Source of the DNA: Pseudomonadota bacterium
GTDB taxonomy: Bacteria > Pseudomonadota > Gammaproteobacteria > UBA5335
Direction of reading: 5' to 3'
DNA: 6,002 bases
NCBI GenBank assembly: GCA_002862965.1
Contig: PKCW01000283.1
Span: 1 to 6,002 of the forward strand
A program made the translations under genes and the position numbers. Within the stretch, counting starts at the first letter, position 1, and every line of letters begins with the position of its first letter. Shown here piece by piece: positions 1 through 5,354 of the stretch. The notes beneath the pieces were generated by a model. It worked only from the letters and a program-made list of their open reading frames with translations, searched no databases and had not been told where the DNA came from.

Positions 1-33
1 GCTTCCCTCAGGGACGAGGAGGACGACATCATC

Positions 34-1038
34 ATGAATACCGACACTGTACCCGGCTCTGCGCCCGACCGCAGCGCACGTTCCTTCGGGCGCCTCATCG
101 GGGCGGCCGCGGCCATCCTGCTGCTCACGTTATGCATGCTGGGTTGGCACTGGTCGCGGGAGCCGGCCGTCCCGCCCGAGCCGCCCGGCGCCGCCGATGC
201 CGTGGTCGGCGACCGGATGACGCAGACGCTGATCGATGTGGTTGGGGTGCTGCTCGACAAGCCGGGTGGCTATCTCAGCAACGACGTGTTGCCGCCCGGG
301 GCCTGGCTGGACAACATGCCGAACTGGGAGTTCGGTGTGCTCGTCCAGAGCCGCGATCTGGCCCGCGCCCTGCGCAACGACTTCAGCCGCTCGCAGTCCC
401 AGTCGCGCGAGGATCCGGATCTGGCCATTGCGGAGCCGCAGTTCAACTTCGACAGCGAAAGCTGGCTCTTTCCACCGTCCGAGGGCGAGTACCGCCAGGG
501 CATCCGTGCGCTCGAGCGCTACCGCAGACGTCTGGTCGATCCGGAGCAACCGGATGCCCAGTTCTATGCGCGCAGCGACAACCTGCGCAGCTATCTGGCC
601 ATCGTGGAGAAGCGCCTGGGCGATCTTTCCCAAAGGCTGTCCGCCAGCGCGGGCGTCATGCGCGTGGACACCGAACTGGCGGGTGACAGTGCCGCACGCC
701 GGTCGACCCCGCGGCCGGCCGAGCAGTTCATCCAGACCCCGTGGCTGGCGATCGACGACGTGTTCTACGAGGCGCGCGGCGCGAGCTGGGCCTTGCTGCA
801 ATTCCTGCGTGCCGTAGAAACCGATTTCGCGCCGGTACTCGCCCGCAAGAGCGCCCAGCAGAGCATGCGGCAGATCATTCGCGAACTGGAGGAGGCCCAG
901 CAGCCGCTGCACAGCCCGGTGATCCTGAACGGGAGCGGTTTCGGCCTGTGGGCCAACCATTCGCTGGTGCTGTCGTCCTATCTGGCGCGTGCCCACGGCG
1001 CGATCATCGACCTGCGCGAACTGCTGGAACAGGGATAG
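34..1038 (+). CDS. DUF2333 family membrane-anchored protein
   Basis: A 334-residue protein that I recognise as DUF2333, a proteobacterial family of unknown function. Residues about 20-40 form one hydrophobic segment (LIGAAAAILLLTLCMLG) after an Arg-containing N-terminus. This suggests a signal anchor with the rest in the periplasm. A Pro-rich stretch (45-52) follows. The body is helical, with family-like patches such as KPGGYLSNDVLPPGAWLDN (76-94), NWEFGVLVQSRDLARALRNDF (split around 97-117), WLFPPSEGEYRQG (144-156) and FYEARGASWALLQFLRA (244-260). No catalytic motif is evident. The ATG has a GAGGAGG Shine-Dalgarno-like sequence at 16-22. The frame stays open to the window edge, but no other start codon lies in it within the window. 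The gene precedes exbD by 56 bases, so an envelope role linked to a proton motor is possible but is only inference. Confidence 0.9.
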   Translation: MNTDTVPGSAPDRSARSFGRLIGAAAAILLLTLCMLGWHWSREPAVPPEPPGAADAVVGDRMTQTLIDVVGVLLDKPGGYLSNDVLPPGAWLDNMPNWEFGVLVQSRDLARALRNDFSRSQSQSREDPDLAIAEPQFNFDSESWLFPPSEGEYRQGIRALERYRRRLVDPEQPDAQFYARSDNLRSYLAIVEKRLGDLSQRLSASAGVMRVDTELAGDSAARRSTPRPAEQFIQTPWLAIDDVFYEARGASWALLQFLRAVETDFAPVLARKSAQQSMRQIIRELEEAQQPLHSPVILNGSGFGLWANHSLVLSSYLARAHGAIIDLRELLEQG

Positions 1039-1041
1039 AAT
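1036..1041 (+). promoter_or_regulatory. possible -10 element for exbD
   Basis: TAGAAT matches the sigma70 -10 consensus at 5 of 6 positions, and its first three bases are the stop codon of the DUF2333 gene. The same GGRTAGAATC context recurs before purE. No good -35 box is found 16-18 bases upstream. Transcription from here would give exbD a leader of roughly 45-50 bases, which includes a small GC hairpin (GCCGG at 1052-1056 pairing with CCGGC at 1062-1066). Co-transcription from upstream is equally possible. Confidence 0.25.
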
Positions 1042-1094
1042 CGTGCCGTCGGCCGGCTGACCCGGCGGCCTCATCGGATCGAACGGAGGTTCTC

Positions 1095-1514
1095 ATGGCG
1101 GGCCGTGCGCTCTCGAGCAACGACACCCCGATGGCCGAAATCAACGTCACCCCGCTGGTGGACGTGATGCTCGTGCTGCTCGTGATCTTCATCGTCATGG
1201 CGCCGCTGTTTGCTCAGGCGCTCAGGGTCGATCTGCCTCAGGCCGAGGCGCCGCCCCTGGCCGAGCCCCGGATTCTGGACGTGGAACTGACCCGGTCCGG
1301 CGAGGTGCGCGTCGATCATCGACCGATCGACGCCGCCGAGCTTCCGGTCCGGATCAGACAGTTCTTGACCGAAACGCCCGAACTCGTGATCCGGCTCGGG
1401 GCCGATCAGGCCGTACCCTACGGCCGCGTTGCCGCGATCATCGCCGATCTTCAGCGGGCGGGTGCCGAAAAGCTGGCCTTCGCCACCCAGCCCGGATCCG
1501 CTGCACCGCCCTGA
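1095..1514 (+). CDS. exbD: ExbD/TolR family proton-motor subunit
   Basis: A 139-residue protein of normal ExbD/TolR length. A short cytoplasmic N-terminus carries the family signature MAEINVTPLVDVMLVLLVIF (13-32). A single transmembrane helix covers about 21-40 and contains Asp23, the conserved membrane aspartate that carries protons in ExbD and TolR. The remainder is the small periplasmic domain, ending in the typical VPYGRVAAIIADLQRAGAEK stretch. In this family the protein works with an ExbB/TolQ partner to couple proton flow to TonB- or TolA-like energy transfer across the envelope. The start is chosen because the ATG follows CGGAGGT (1084-1090) at a good distance and gives the expected length; the frame is open further upstream, but that overlaps DUF2333. 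No exbB, tolQ or tonB is visible. ExbD versus TolR cannot be decided from sequence alone; the name is used in the family sense. Confidence 0.93.
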   Translation: MAGRALSSNDTPMAEINVTPLVDVMLVLLVIFIVMAPLFAQALRVDLPQAEAPPLAEPRILDVELTRSGEVRVDHRPIDAAELPVRIRQFLTETPELVIRLGADQAVPYGRVAAIIADLQRAGAEKLAFATQPGSAAPP

Positions 1515-1520
1515 GGCGAC

Positions 1521-1535
1521 GCCGCGGGGCGCGGC
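1521..1535. terminator. GC hairpin between convergent genes
   Basis: GCCGCG (1521-1526) and CGCGGC (1530-1535) form a perfect six-base-pair stem with a GGG loop. It lies seven bases past the exbD stop and about 30 bases past the end of the convergent glycine-zipper gene. No T-run follows on either strand, so it is not a canonical intrinsic terminator. Its place in a 52-base convergent gap suggests it could still mark transcript ends in both directions. Confidence 0.3.
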
Positions 1536-1566
1536 AATCGGTCGTGTTCGGCGGACGATGCGCCCC

Positions 1567-2250
1567 TCACTCCGGAAACACGGTGCCGGCCGTGACGCGT
1601 ACCCGTTGACCGGCCGATACGTTCGGCGGCGTATCCTGCGTAAAGGTCTGCAACCGGCCGTCCTCGAAGCGTACCCCGATCTCGTAGCTCATGGCCTGAC
1701 CGCGCCGCGACTGCTCGATACGTCGCCCCGCCAGCGCGCCGCCGACGGCGCCGGCCGCCGTCGCCAGCTTTTTGCCCTTGCCCGAGCCGACCTGATTGCC
1801 CAGCACGCCGCCGACCACACCGCCGACCACGGTCCCGATCATGCCGGCGCCGGGGCTCGCGGGCTGTTCCCGCGGTTGGACGTATTCGACCACGCCGCAG
1901 TTGCCACAGGTGGGCAGGGCGGCGACGGGTGTCGGCTCCGCGGCCGCGACCGGCTGCGGAACGGCCGCGGCCTCCTCCGGCTCGGGGACCGGTTTGGGTT
2001 TTGCAGCCACCGGCTTGTGTCTCACCGGTGCCTCGGCGCGCACCGCAGGCTTCGGCGGCGGGGATGCGGGAGCCGTGGCCTCCGGTTCCGGCGCAGTTTC
2101 GGCGACCGGCGCCGCGGGGATCCCCGTGGCGGCGGAATCGGACCGTGGCAACCAGTCCATGAAGACGGCGATCCCCACCATGGACGCCAGGATGACCGAC
2201 ACGGCAGCCGCCGCGATCAGGGGGTGCAATCGACGTTGATTCGTTTCCAT
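1567..2250 (-). CDS. glycine zipper 2TM domain envelope protein
   Basis: A 227-residue protein read from the ATG at 2250. The N-terminus METNQRRLHP is followed by one hydrophobic helix (about 11-33, ending FMDW). Then comes a long low-complexity linker rich in Pro, Ala, Glu and Lys (about 38-112), a CGNC motif (Cys115, Cys118) and a glycine zipper. The zipper has glycines at 139, 143, 147, 151 and 155, then a second run at 167, 171 and 175. A C-terminal region (about 186-227) resembles the small beta-rich end seen in SlyB/17-kDa-antigen-like proteins. No lipobox cysteine follows the helix, so it looks inner-membrane anchored rather than a lipoprotein. The linker could span the periplasm. The frame extends upstream to a TTG at 2316, but that extension is Arg/Pro-rich and precedes a good membrane anchor, so the ATG is preferred. 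Function is unknown; a structural or stress role in the envelope is inference. Confidence 0.85.
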   Translation of the reverse strand: METNQRRLHPLIAAAAVSVILASMVGIAVFMDWLPRSDSAATGIPAAPVAETAPEPEATAPASPPPKPAVRAEAPVRHKPVAAKPKPVPEPEEAAAVPQPVAAAEPTPVAALPTCGNCGVVEYVQPREQPASPGAGMIGTVVGGVVGGVLGNQVGSGKGKKLATAAGAVGGALAGRRIEQSRRGQAMSYEIGVRFEDGRLQTFTQDTPPNVSAGQRVRVTAGTVFPE

Positions 2251-2323
2251 GACAGGCCTCGACAGGCGGAAGCGGGCGCTGCGCCGCGGTGGCCCACCAT
2301 GGGCCGGACCGCGCAACGTCTCA

Positions 2324-2329
2324 ATTTAA
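2324..2329 (-). promoter_or_regulatory. possible -10 for the glycine-zipper gene
   Basis: The 147-base gap between the two minus-strand genes (2251-2397) is GC-rich except for a short AT island at 2321-2336. Read on the minus strand it contains TTAAAT, a weak -10 match about 75 bases before the glycine-zipper ATG. No clear -35 was found. The leader also contains GGCCCA/TGGGCC (2291-2305), a six-base-pair hairpin with a three-base loop. Confidence 0.22.
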
Positions 2330-2397
2330 GTCGAAACGGCCCGGGACGGCCAGTTGTCGCTCCCGAGCAACAGATCGGTCCCGACGGGGGGGGCGGC

Positions 2398-3033
2398 TCA
2401 GGCGGCCATGTTGACCGACAGCGCCACGATGATGACATTGAAAACGAACGCCAGCAGGCTGTGCACGAGGACTCGCCGCCGCAGGCCGTGACTCGTCACC
2501 GCCACGTCCGACACCTGGAAGGTCATGCCGATGGTGAACGCAAAATAGAGAAAGTCCTGCGTATCCGGGGCCTGATCCTCTGGAAAGCTCAAGCCGCCGC
2601 GGCTGTAGTACTGGTCGGCGTAATGCAACGCAAAGAGCACGTTGAAGAACAGCCACACCAGCACCAGGCTGGCCGCCGCCAGGCCGAGGGCCCAGGCCGA
2701 AGGGGTCTCCCTGGCCTTGAGTTCGACCACCAGCGCCACCATGACCACGGTCGTGACCAGCAGGCCGATCCCCATGACGACCCACGGCCGGCGCCCTTCG
2801 TCCAGCGCTTCGATGCGTGTCTTCAGGGCCGCGGCGTCGAGGCCCAGCGCGCGCCGTCCGGTCAATGCGAGATAGATCACGCAGCCGGTGTCGAAACCGA
2901 CCAGCAGGGCGTCGGGTGCGGCGAGGCCGACGCCCAGCGCCGCGACGGCCCCGGTGCAGGTGCCGAGCACGATGGCCAGCCACAACCAATCATGGGCCAG
3001 TCCCTGGGAAGCATCCGGTTCGGTGCGGGTCAT
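2398..3033 (-). CDS. DUF1345 domain integral membrane protein
   Basis: A 211-residue polytopic membrane protein that matches DUF1345, a family of unknown function, over its whole length. Hydrophobic segments lie at about 16-37, 41-58, 84-105, 113-136, 160-177 and 188-208. The family signature is clear in the C-terminal half: HYADQYYSRGGLSFPED (137-153), then DFLYFAFTIGMTFQVSDV (160-177), with HSLLAFVFN (191-199) in the last helix. Thr171, Gln173, Ser175 and Asp176 are the polar residues placed within or beside a membrane segment. The ATG has GGAGGG (complement of 3045-3050) 11 bases upstream, a strong Shine-Dalgarno match. It is divergent from fxsA with only 79 bases between, and it lies upstream of the glycine-zipper gene on the same strand, so the two could be co-transcribed despite the 147-base gap. 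No transport substrate can be inferred. Confidence 0.93.
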   Translation of the reverse strand: MTRTEPDASQGLAHDWLWLAIVLGTCTGAVAALGVGLAAPDALLVGFDTGCVIYLALTGRRALGLDAAALKTRIEALDEGRRPWVVMGIGLLVTTVVMVALVVELKARETPSAWALGLAAASLVLVWLFFNVLFALHYADQYYSRGGLSFPEDQAPDTQDFLYFAFTIGMTFQVSDVAVTSHGLRRRVLVHSLLAFVFNVIIVALSVNMAA

Positions 3034-3112
3034 GCCTGAGCTTTCCCTCCGCAGTCGATCATCTTATGCTCGAGGCAGGAATACCATACCGTTTCGCGAG
3101 GCTTTCTTCCGC
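3034..3112. promoter_or_regulatory. divergent intergenic region, DUF1345 / fxsA
   Basis: These 79 bases must hold the signals for both divergent genes if neither is read from elsewhere. On the plus strand TATGCT (3065-3070) is a weak -10 candidate, with TTTCCC (3042-3047) 17 bases before it as a poor -35. On the minus strand TATGGT (complement of 3084-3089) is a similar weak -10. The DUF1345 ribosome binding site is at 3045-3050. No operator-like palindrome was seen. Confidence 0.3.
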
Positions 3113-3562
3113 ATGCCGCGAGTGCCCCTCTGGCCGATGCTTGCCGTAATCCCCCTGGCCGAGATCTTCCTGCTGGGCCGGCTGGGCATGCGGCTGGGCG
3201 CCGCGCCGCTGCTGCTGCTCATCGCGGCCACCGGCGCGCTCGGCATCTGGCTGATCCGGCGCGCCGGACGGCCTTCGTTGCAGACGCTCAGCCGCCTGCC
3301 CGACGATCCCGATCCGGCAAGGGTCGCCCGCAACTGGGAGCAGGCGCTGTTGTTCGTCGCGGGCCTGTTGCTGCTCTTGCCCGGCCCCTTGAGCGATCTG
3401 CTCGGACTGGCGCTGCTCTGGCCCCAGACCCGTCGGCGGGTGGCGCGCGGCCTCGCGGCCAGCGTCGCGCGCTTCATCCCCGCTGCGCCGCCAGACGCCG
3501 CCACAGGCCGCGTGGTGGAAGGCGAGGTCATTCGCAAGACCAGCCGGCCACGCGATCCGTGA
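3113..3562 (+). CDS. fxsA: FxsA family cytoplasmic membrane protein
   Basis: A 149-residue protein matching FxsA. In E. coli this is a cytoplasmic membrane protein whose overproduction relieves F-plasmid exclusion of phage T7; its normal role is not known. Hydrophobic segments lie at about 7-24, 28-47 and 76-102. The most diagnostic region is [20 protein letters not shown] (83-102) followed by WPQTRRR. The tail ends in VVEGEVIRK, like the V-x-GE motif near the FxsA C-terminus. The ATG is chosen because it gives [10 protein letters not shown] directly before the first helix. The frame is open far upstream, but that part overlaps the divergent gene. No strong Shine-Dalgarno precedes this ATG; the GTG at codon 4 is an alternative start. 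In many proteobacteria fxsA sits upstream of groESL; here it is followed 43 bases later by purE. Confidence 0.93.
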   Translation: MPRVPLWPMLAVIPLAEIFLLGRLGMRLGAAPLLLLIAATGALGIWLIRRAGRPSLQTLSRLPDDPDPARVARNWEQALLFVAGLLLLLPGPLSDLLGLALLWPQTRRRVARGLAASVARFIPAAPPDAATGRVVEGEVIRKTSRPRDP

Positions 3563-3591
3563 GCAAATTCGGCCTCTTGCGTCCGATCGGG

Positions 3592-3597
3592 TAGAAT
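3592..3597 (+). promoter_or_regulatory. -10-like element immediately before purE
   Basis: TAGAAT ends eight bases before the purE ATG, inside GGGTAGAATC (3589-3598). A transcript started from it would begin within a few bases of the ATG, so the purE mRNA would be leaderless or nearly so. This fits the absence of a purine-rich Shine-Dalgarno sequence in the bases before the ATG (CCGCGGCC). No convincing -35 is present (TTCGGC at 3568-3573 is the best at 18-base spacing). Confidence 0.4.
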
Positions 3598-3605
3598 CCG
3601 CGGCC

Positions 3606-4100
3606 ATGAATCCGCTGATCGGTCTCGTCATGGGCAGTCAATCGGACTGGGACACGCTGAAGGAAGCGTCCCAGACGCTCGACGCGCTGCAGCTTGCACA
3701 TGAAACCCGCGTGGTGTCGGCGCACCGCACGCCCGATCTGTTGTTCGCGTATGCGGAAACGGCGCGCACCCGCGGCTTGCAGGTGCTCATCGCCGGCGCC
3801 GGCGGCGCTGCGCACCTGCCGGGCATGCTGGCGGCCAAGACGGCACTGCCGGTTTTGGGCGTGCCGATCCAGTCGCGCGCCCTCAACGGCATGGATTCCC
3901 TGCTTTCCATCGTGCAGATGCCCGCCGGCATCCCCGTCGGCACGCTGGCCATCGGCACCGCCGGGGCCGTCAATGCGGCCCTGCTGGCGGCGGCCATCGT
4001 CGGTCTGAGCGAGCCGGCCGTCATGGCCGCAGTCGAGCGTTTTCGCAGCGAGCAGCGTGAGCGGGTGCTGGCCCGGCCCGATCCGCGGCAAGCCCCATGA
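3606..4100 (+). CDS. purE: N5-carboxyaminoimidazole ribonucleotide mutase PurE
   Basis: A 164-residue class I PurE of normal length. It converts N5-CAIR to CAIR in de novo purine synthesis in the cytoplasm, using the product of PurK. The active-site elements are intact: GSQSDW (10-15), SAHRTP (38-43) with His40 equivalent to the catalytic histidine of the E. coli enzyme, [12 protein letters not shown] (63-74) with His70, GVP (85-87) and [19 protein letters not shown] (95-113). The presence of PurK next door and the His70-containing [11 protein letters not shown] loop support the bacterial mutase rather than the class II AIR carboxylase. The start is the standard one, a few residues before the first strand. 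The stop overlaps the purK start (ATGA at 4097-4100), so the two are an operon with probable translational coupling. Upstream, fxsA ends 43 bases away on the same strand. Confidence 0.98.
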   Translation: MNPLIGLVMGSQSDWDTLKEASQTLDALQLAHETRVVSAHRTPDLLFAYAETARTRGLQVLIAGAGGAAHLPGMLAAKTALPVLGVPIQSRALNGMDSLLSIVQMPAGIPVGTLAIGTAGAVNAALLAAAIVGLSEPAVMAAVERFRSEQRERVLARPDPRQAP

Positions 4101-5185
4101 ATCTCGCCATCCTGGGCGCGGGCCAGCTGGGCCAGATGCTGGCGCTGGCAGGCGTTCCGCTTGGCATCAAGGCCTGCTTCCTCGATCCGCAGCCGGATGC
4201 CCCCGGCAGTCGCGTCGGCGCGCAGTTGATCGCGGACTATGCCGATCGCGCCGCCCTCGACCGGCTTTCCACGCAGTGTCAGCTCGCCACCTTCGATTTC
4301 GAGAACGTCCCGGTGGACGCCGCGGCCTATCTGGCGGGGCGCATTCCCCTCCATCCGTCGCCGCAGGCGCTCGCTCAGTCCCAGGACCGGCTGCGGGAAA
4401 AAACCCTGTTCCGCAGCCTGGGCATTCCCACCGCGCCGTTCCAGGCCGTGGACAGCCTGGCCGAGCTGGTGGCCGCCGCAGGGCAGATCGGTCTGCCCGC
4501 CATCCTCAAGACGCGCCGCTTCGGTTACGACGGCAAGGGGCAGGTCTGGTTGCGCGAGAGCGCCGACTGCGCGGCCGCCTGGCACCAGCTCGGTGGCCAG
4601 GACCTGATTCTGGAGGGCGTCGTGGCCTTCCGCCGTGAGCTGTCCCTGATCGCCGCGCGCCGCCCGAGCGGCGAGACGGCATTCTATCCCCTGGCCGAGA
4701 ACGTGCATCGCGGCGGCGTCCTCGACATGAGCCGTCCGGCCCTGCCGCACCCGGCACTGCAGGCACAGGCCGAAGCCTACGGCCGGCGTCTGCTGGACCA
4801 GCTCGACTATGTCGGTGTGCTGGCGCTCGAACTGTTCGACTGCGCGGCGGGGCTGCTCGCCAATGAATTCGCGCCGCGGGTGCACAACTCCGGCCATTGG
4901 ACCATCGAAGGCGCGGTCACCAGCCAGTTCGAGAACCACCTGCGCGCCATTCTGGACTGGCCGCTCGGCGAGACCGGGCTCACCGGGCCGTGCGCCATGC
5001 GCAATTGTCTGGGGGTCATGCCCGACACGGGACGGGTGCTCGCCATCCCCGGCACCCACGTCCACGACTATGGCAAAAGCCCGCGGCCGGGCCGCAAGCT
5101 GGGCCATATCACCGTCACCGCACCGGACGACGCGCATCTGATCCAGCGGCTGGAGGCGCTCGAGGGGCTGCTGATCGCGTCCTGA
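4097..5185 (+). CDS. purK: N5-carboxyaminoimidazole ribonucleotide synthase PurK
   Basis: A 362-residue ATP-grasp enzyme, close to the E. coli length. PurK uses ATP and bicarbonate to carboxylate AIR to N5-CAIR, the substrate of PurE. The N-terminal domain opens with LGAGQLGQM (6-14), and TFDFENVP (65-72) is the usual substrate-side motif. The ATP-grasp part has Lys102, Lys138 in [13 protein letters not shown] (137-149), the EGVVAF hinge strand (173-178), and Glu245 and Glu257 as metal ligands, the latter in [14 protein letters not shown] (256-269). The C-terminal domain contains [15 protein letters not shown] (323-337), a conserved PurK block. All expected key residues are present and there is no truncation. 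The start codon overlaps the purE stop, and no independent ribosome site is obvious, so translation probably depends on purE. A likely terminator lies 67 bases after the stop. Confidence 0.98.
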   Translation: MNLAILGAGQLGQMLALAGVPLGIKACFLDPQPDAPGSRVGAQLIADYADRAALDRLSTQCQLATFDFENVPVDAAAYLAGRIPLHPSPQALAQSQDRLREKTLFRSLGIPTAPFQAVDSLAELVAAAGQIGLPAILKTRRFGYDGKGQVWLRESADCAAAWHQLGGQDLILEGVVAFRRELSLIAARRPSGETAFYPLAENVHRGGVLDMSRPALPHPALQAQAEAYGRRLLDQLDYVGVLALELFDCAAGLLANEFAPRVHNSGHWTIEGAVTSQFENHLRAILDWPLGETGLTGPCAMRNCLGVMPDTGRVLAIPGTHVHDYGKSPRPGRKLGHITVTAPDDAHLIQRLEALEGLLIAS

Positions 5186-5218
5186 TCCTCGCGCGACCGC
5201 CATCGTTTTCCGGTTGCC

Positions 5219-5237
5219 TCACCCCCCGCCGGGGTGA
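5219..5237 (+). other. hairpin after purK
   Basis: TCACCCC (5219-5225) and GGGGTGA (5231-5237) are perfect inverted repeats with a five-base CCGCC loop. They lie 33 bases past the purK stop. No T-run follows, so this is not an intrinsic terminator by itself. It may protect the 3' end of the purEK transcript or be part of a two-hairpin end with the element at 5252-5273. Confidence 0.4.
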
Positions 5238-5251
5238 TGTAATCGCGCGTC

Positions 5252-5273
5252 GTCTCGCATTTCGAGGCTTTTT
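5252..5273 (+). terminator. likely Rho-independent terminator of purEK
   Basis: GTCTCG (5252-5257) pairs with CGAGGC (5263-5268) through six pairs, one of them G-T, around a CATTT loop. Five T residues follow at once (5269-5273). The stem is short, but the T-run is one of the longest in this GC-rich window, and the position after purK and before pntAA is right for a terminator. Confidence 0.5.
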
Positions 5274-5278
5274 CGCGC

Positions 5279-5313
5279 GCCGCTGCCAAAGCGTCCGTTG
5301 GACGGCAGCCGGC
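5279..5313 (+). other. large imperfect hairpin in the pntAA leader
   Basis: An inner stem CGTCC/GGACG (5292-5296 with 5300-5304, GTT loop) sits within an outer stem GCTGC/GCAGC (5282-5286 with 5305-5309). A five-base bulge CAAAG lies on the 5' side only. Skipping C5310, GCC (5279-5281) pairs with GGC (5311-5313). This gives 13 pairs in total. It ends 41 bases before the pntAA ATG. No T-run follows. It could be an RNA leader structure or a chance product of high GC. Confidence 0.35.
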
Positions 5314-5354
5314 GGGCGACCAGAACGAACGCTATCCAGGCCGTGGAGAGACCC

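Noticed and set aside
130..1074. A 314-codon open frame on the minus strand
   Set aside because: It mirrors the DUF2333 gene, which has a ribosome site, a membrane anchor and family motifs. The antisense product is Arg/Gln/Gly-rich with no recognisable features.
741..1094. N-terminal extension of ExbD upstream of 1095
   Set aside because: It overlaps the end of DUF2333 in another frame. The ATG at 1095 has a strong ribosome site and gives a standard-length ExbD.
2251..2316. N-terminal extension of the glycine-zipper protein from a TTG at 2316
   Set aside because: The extra 22 residues are Arg- and Pro-rich, begin at a rare start codon and put the membrane anchor in an unlikely position. The ATG at 2250 is better.
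1429..3039. A 536-codon open frame on the plus strand
   Set aside because: It is antisense to the glycine-zipper and DUF1345 genes. The translation is rich in Arg, Gly, His and Asp with no domain, while the minus-strand products match known families.
2888..3112. N-terminal extension of FxsA by 75 residues
   Set aside because: It overlaps the start of the divergent DUF1345 gene and its ribosome site, has no FxsA similarity, and would exceed the usual family length.
3638..5203. A 521-codon open frame on the minus strand across purE and purK
   Set aside because: It is fully antisense to two intact, well-recognised enzymes. Long antisense frames are expected in GC-rich genes, and its translation is compositionally odd and shows no known domain.
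5298..5338. TTGGAC and TATCCA as a pntAA promoter
   Set aside because: The spacing is 29 bases, far outside the 16-18 needed, and both hexamers match consensus poorly.
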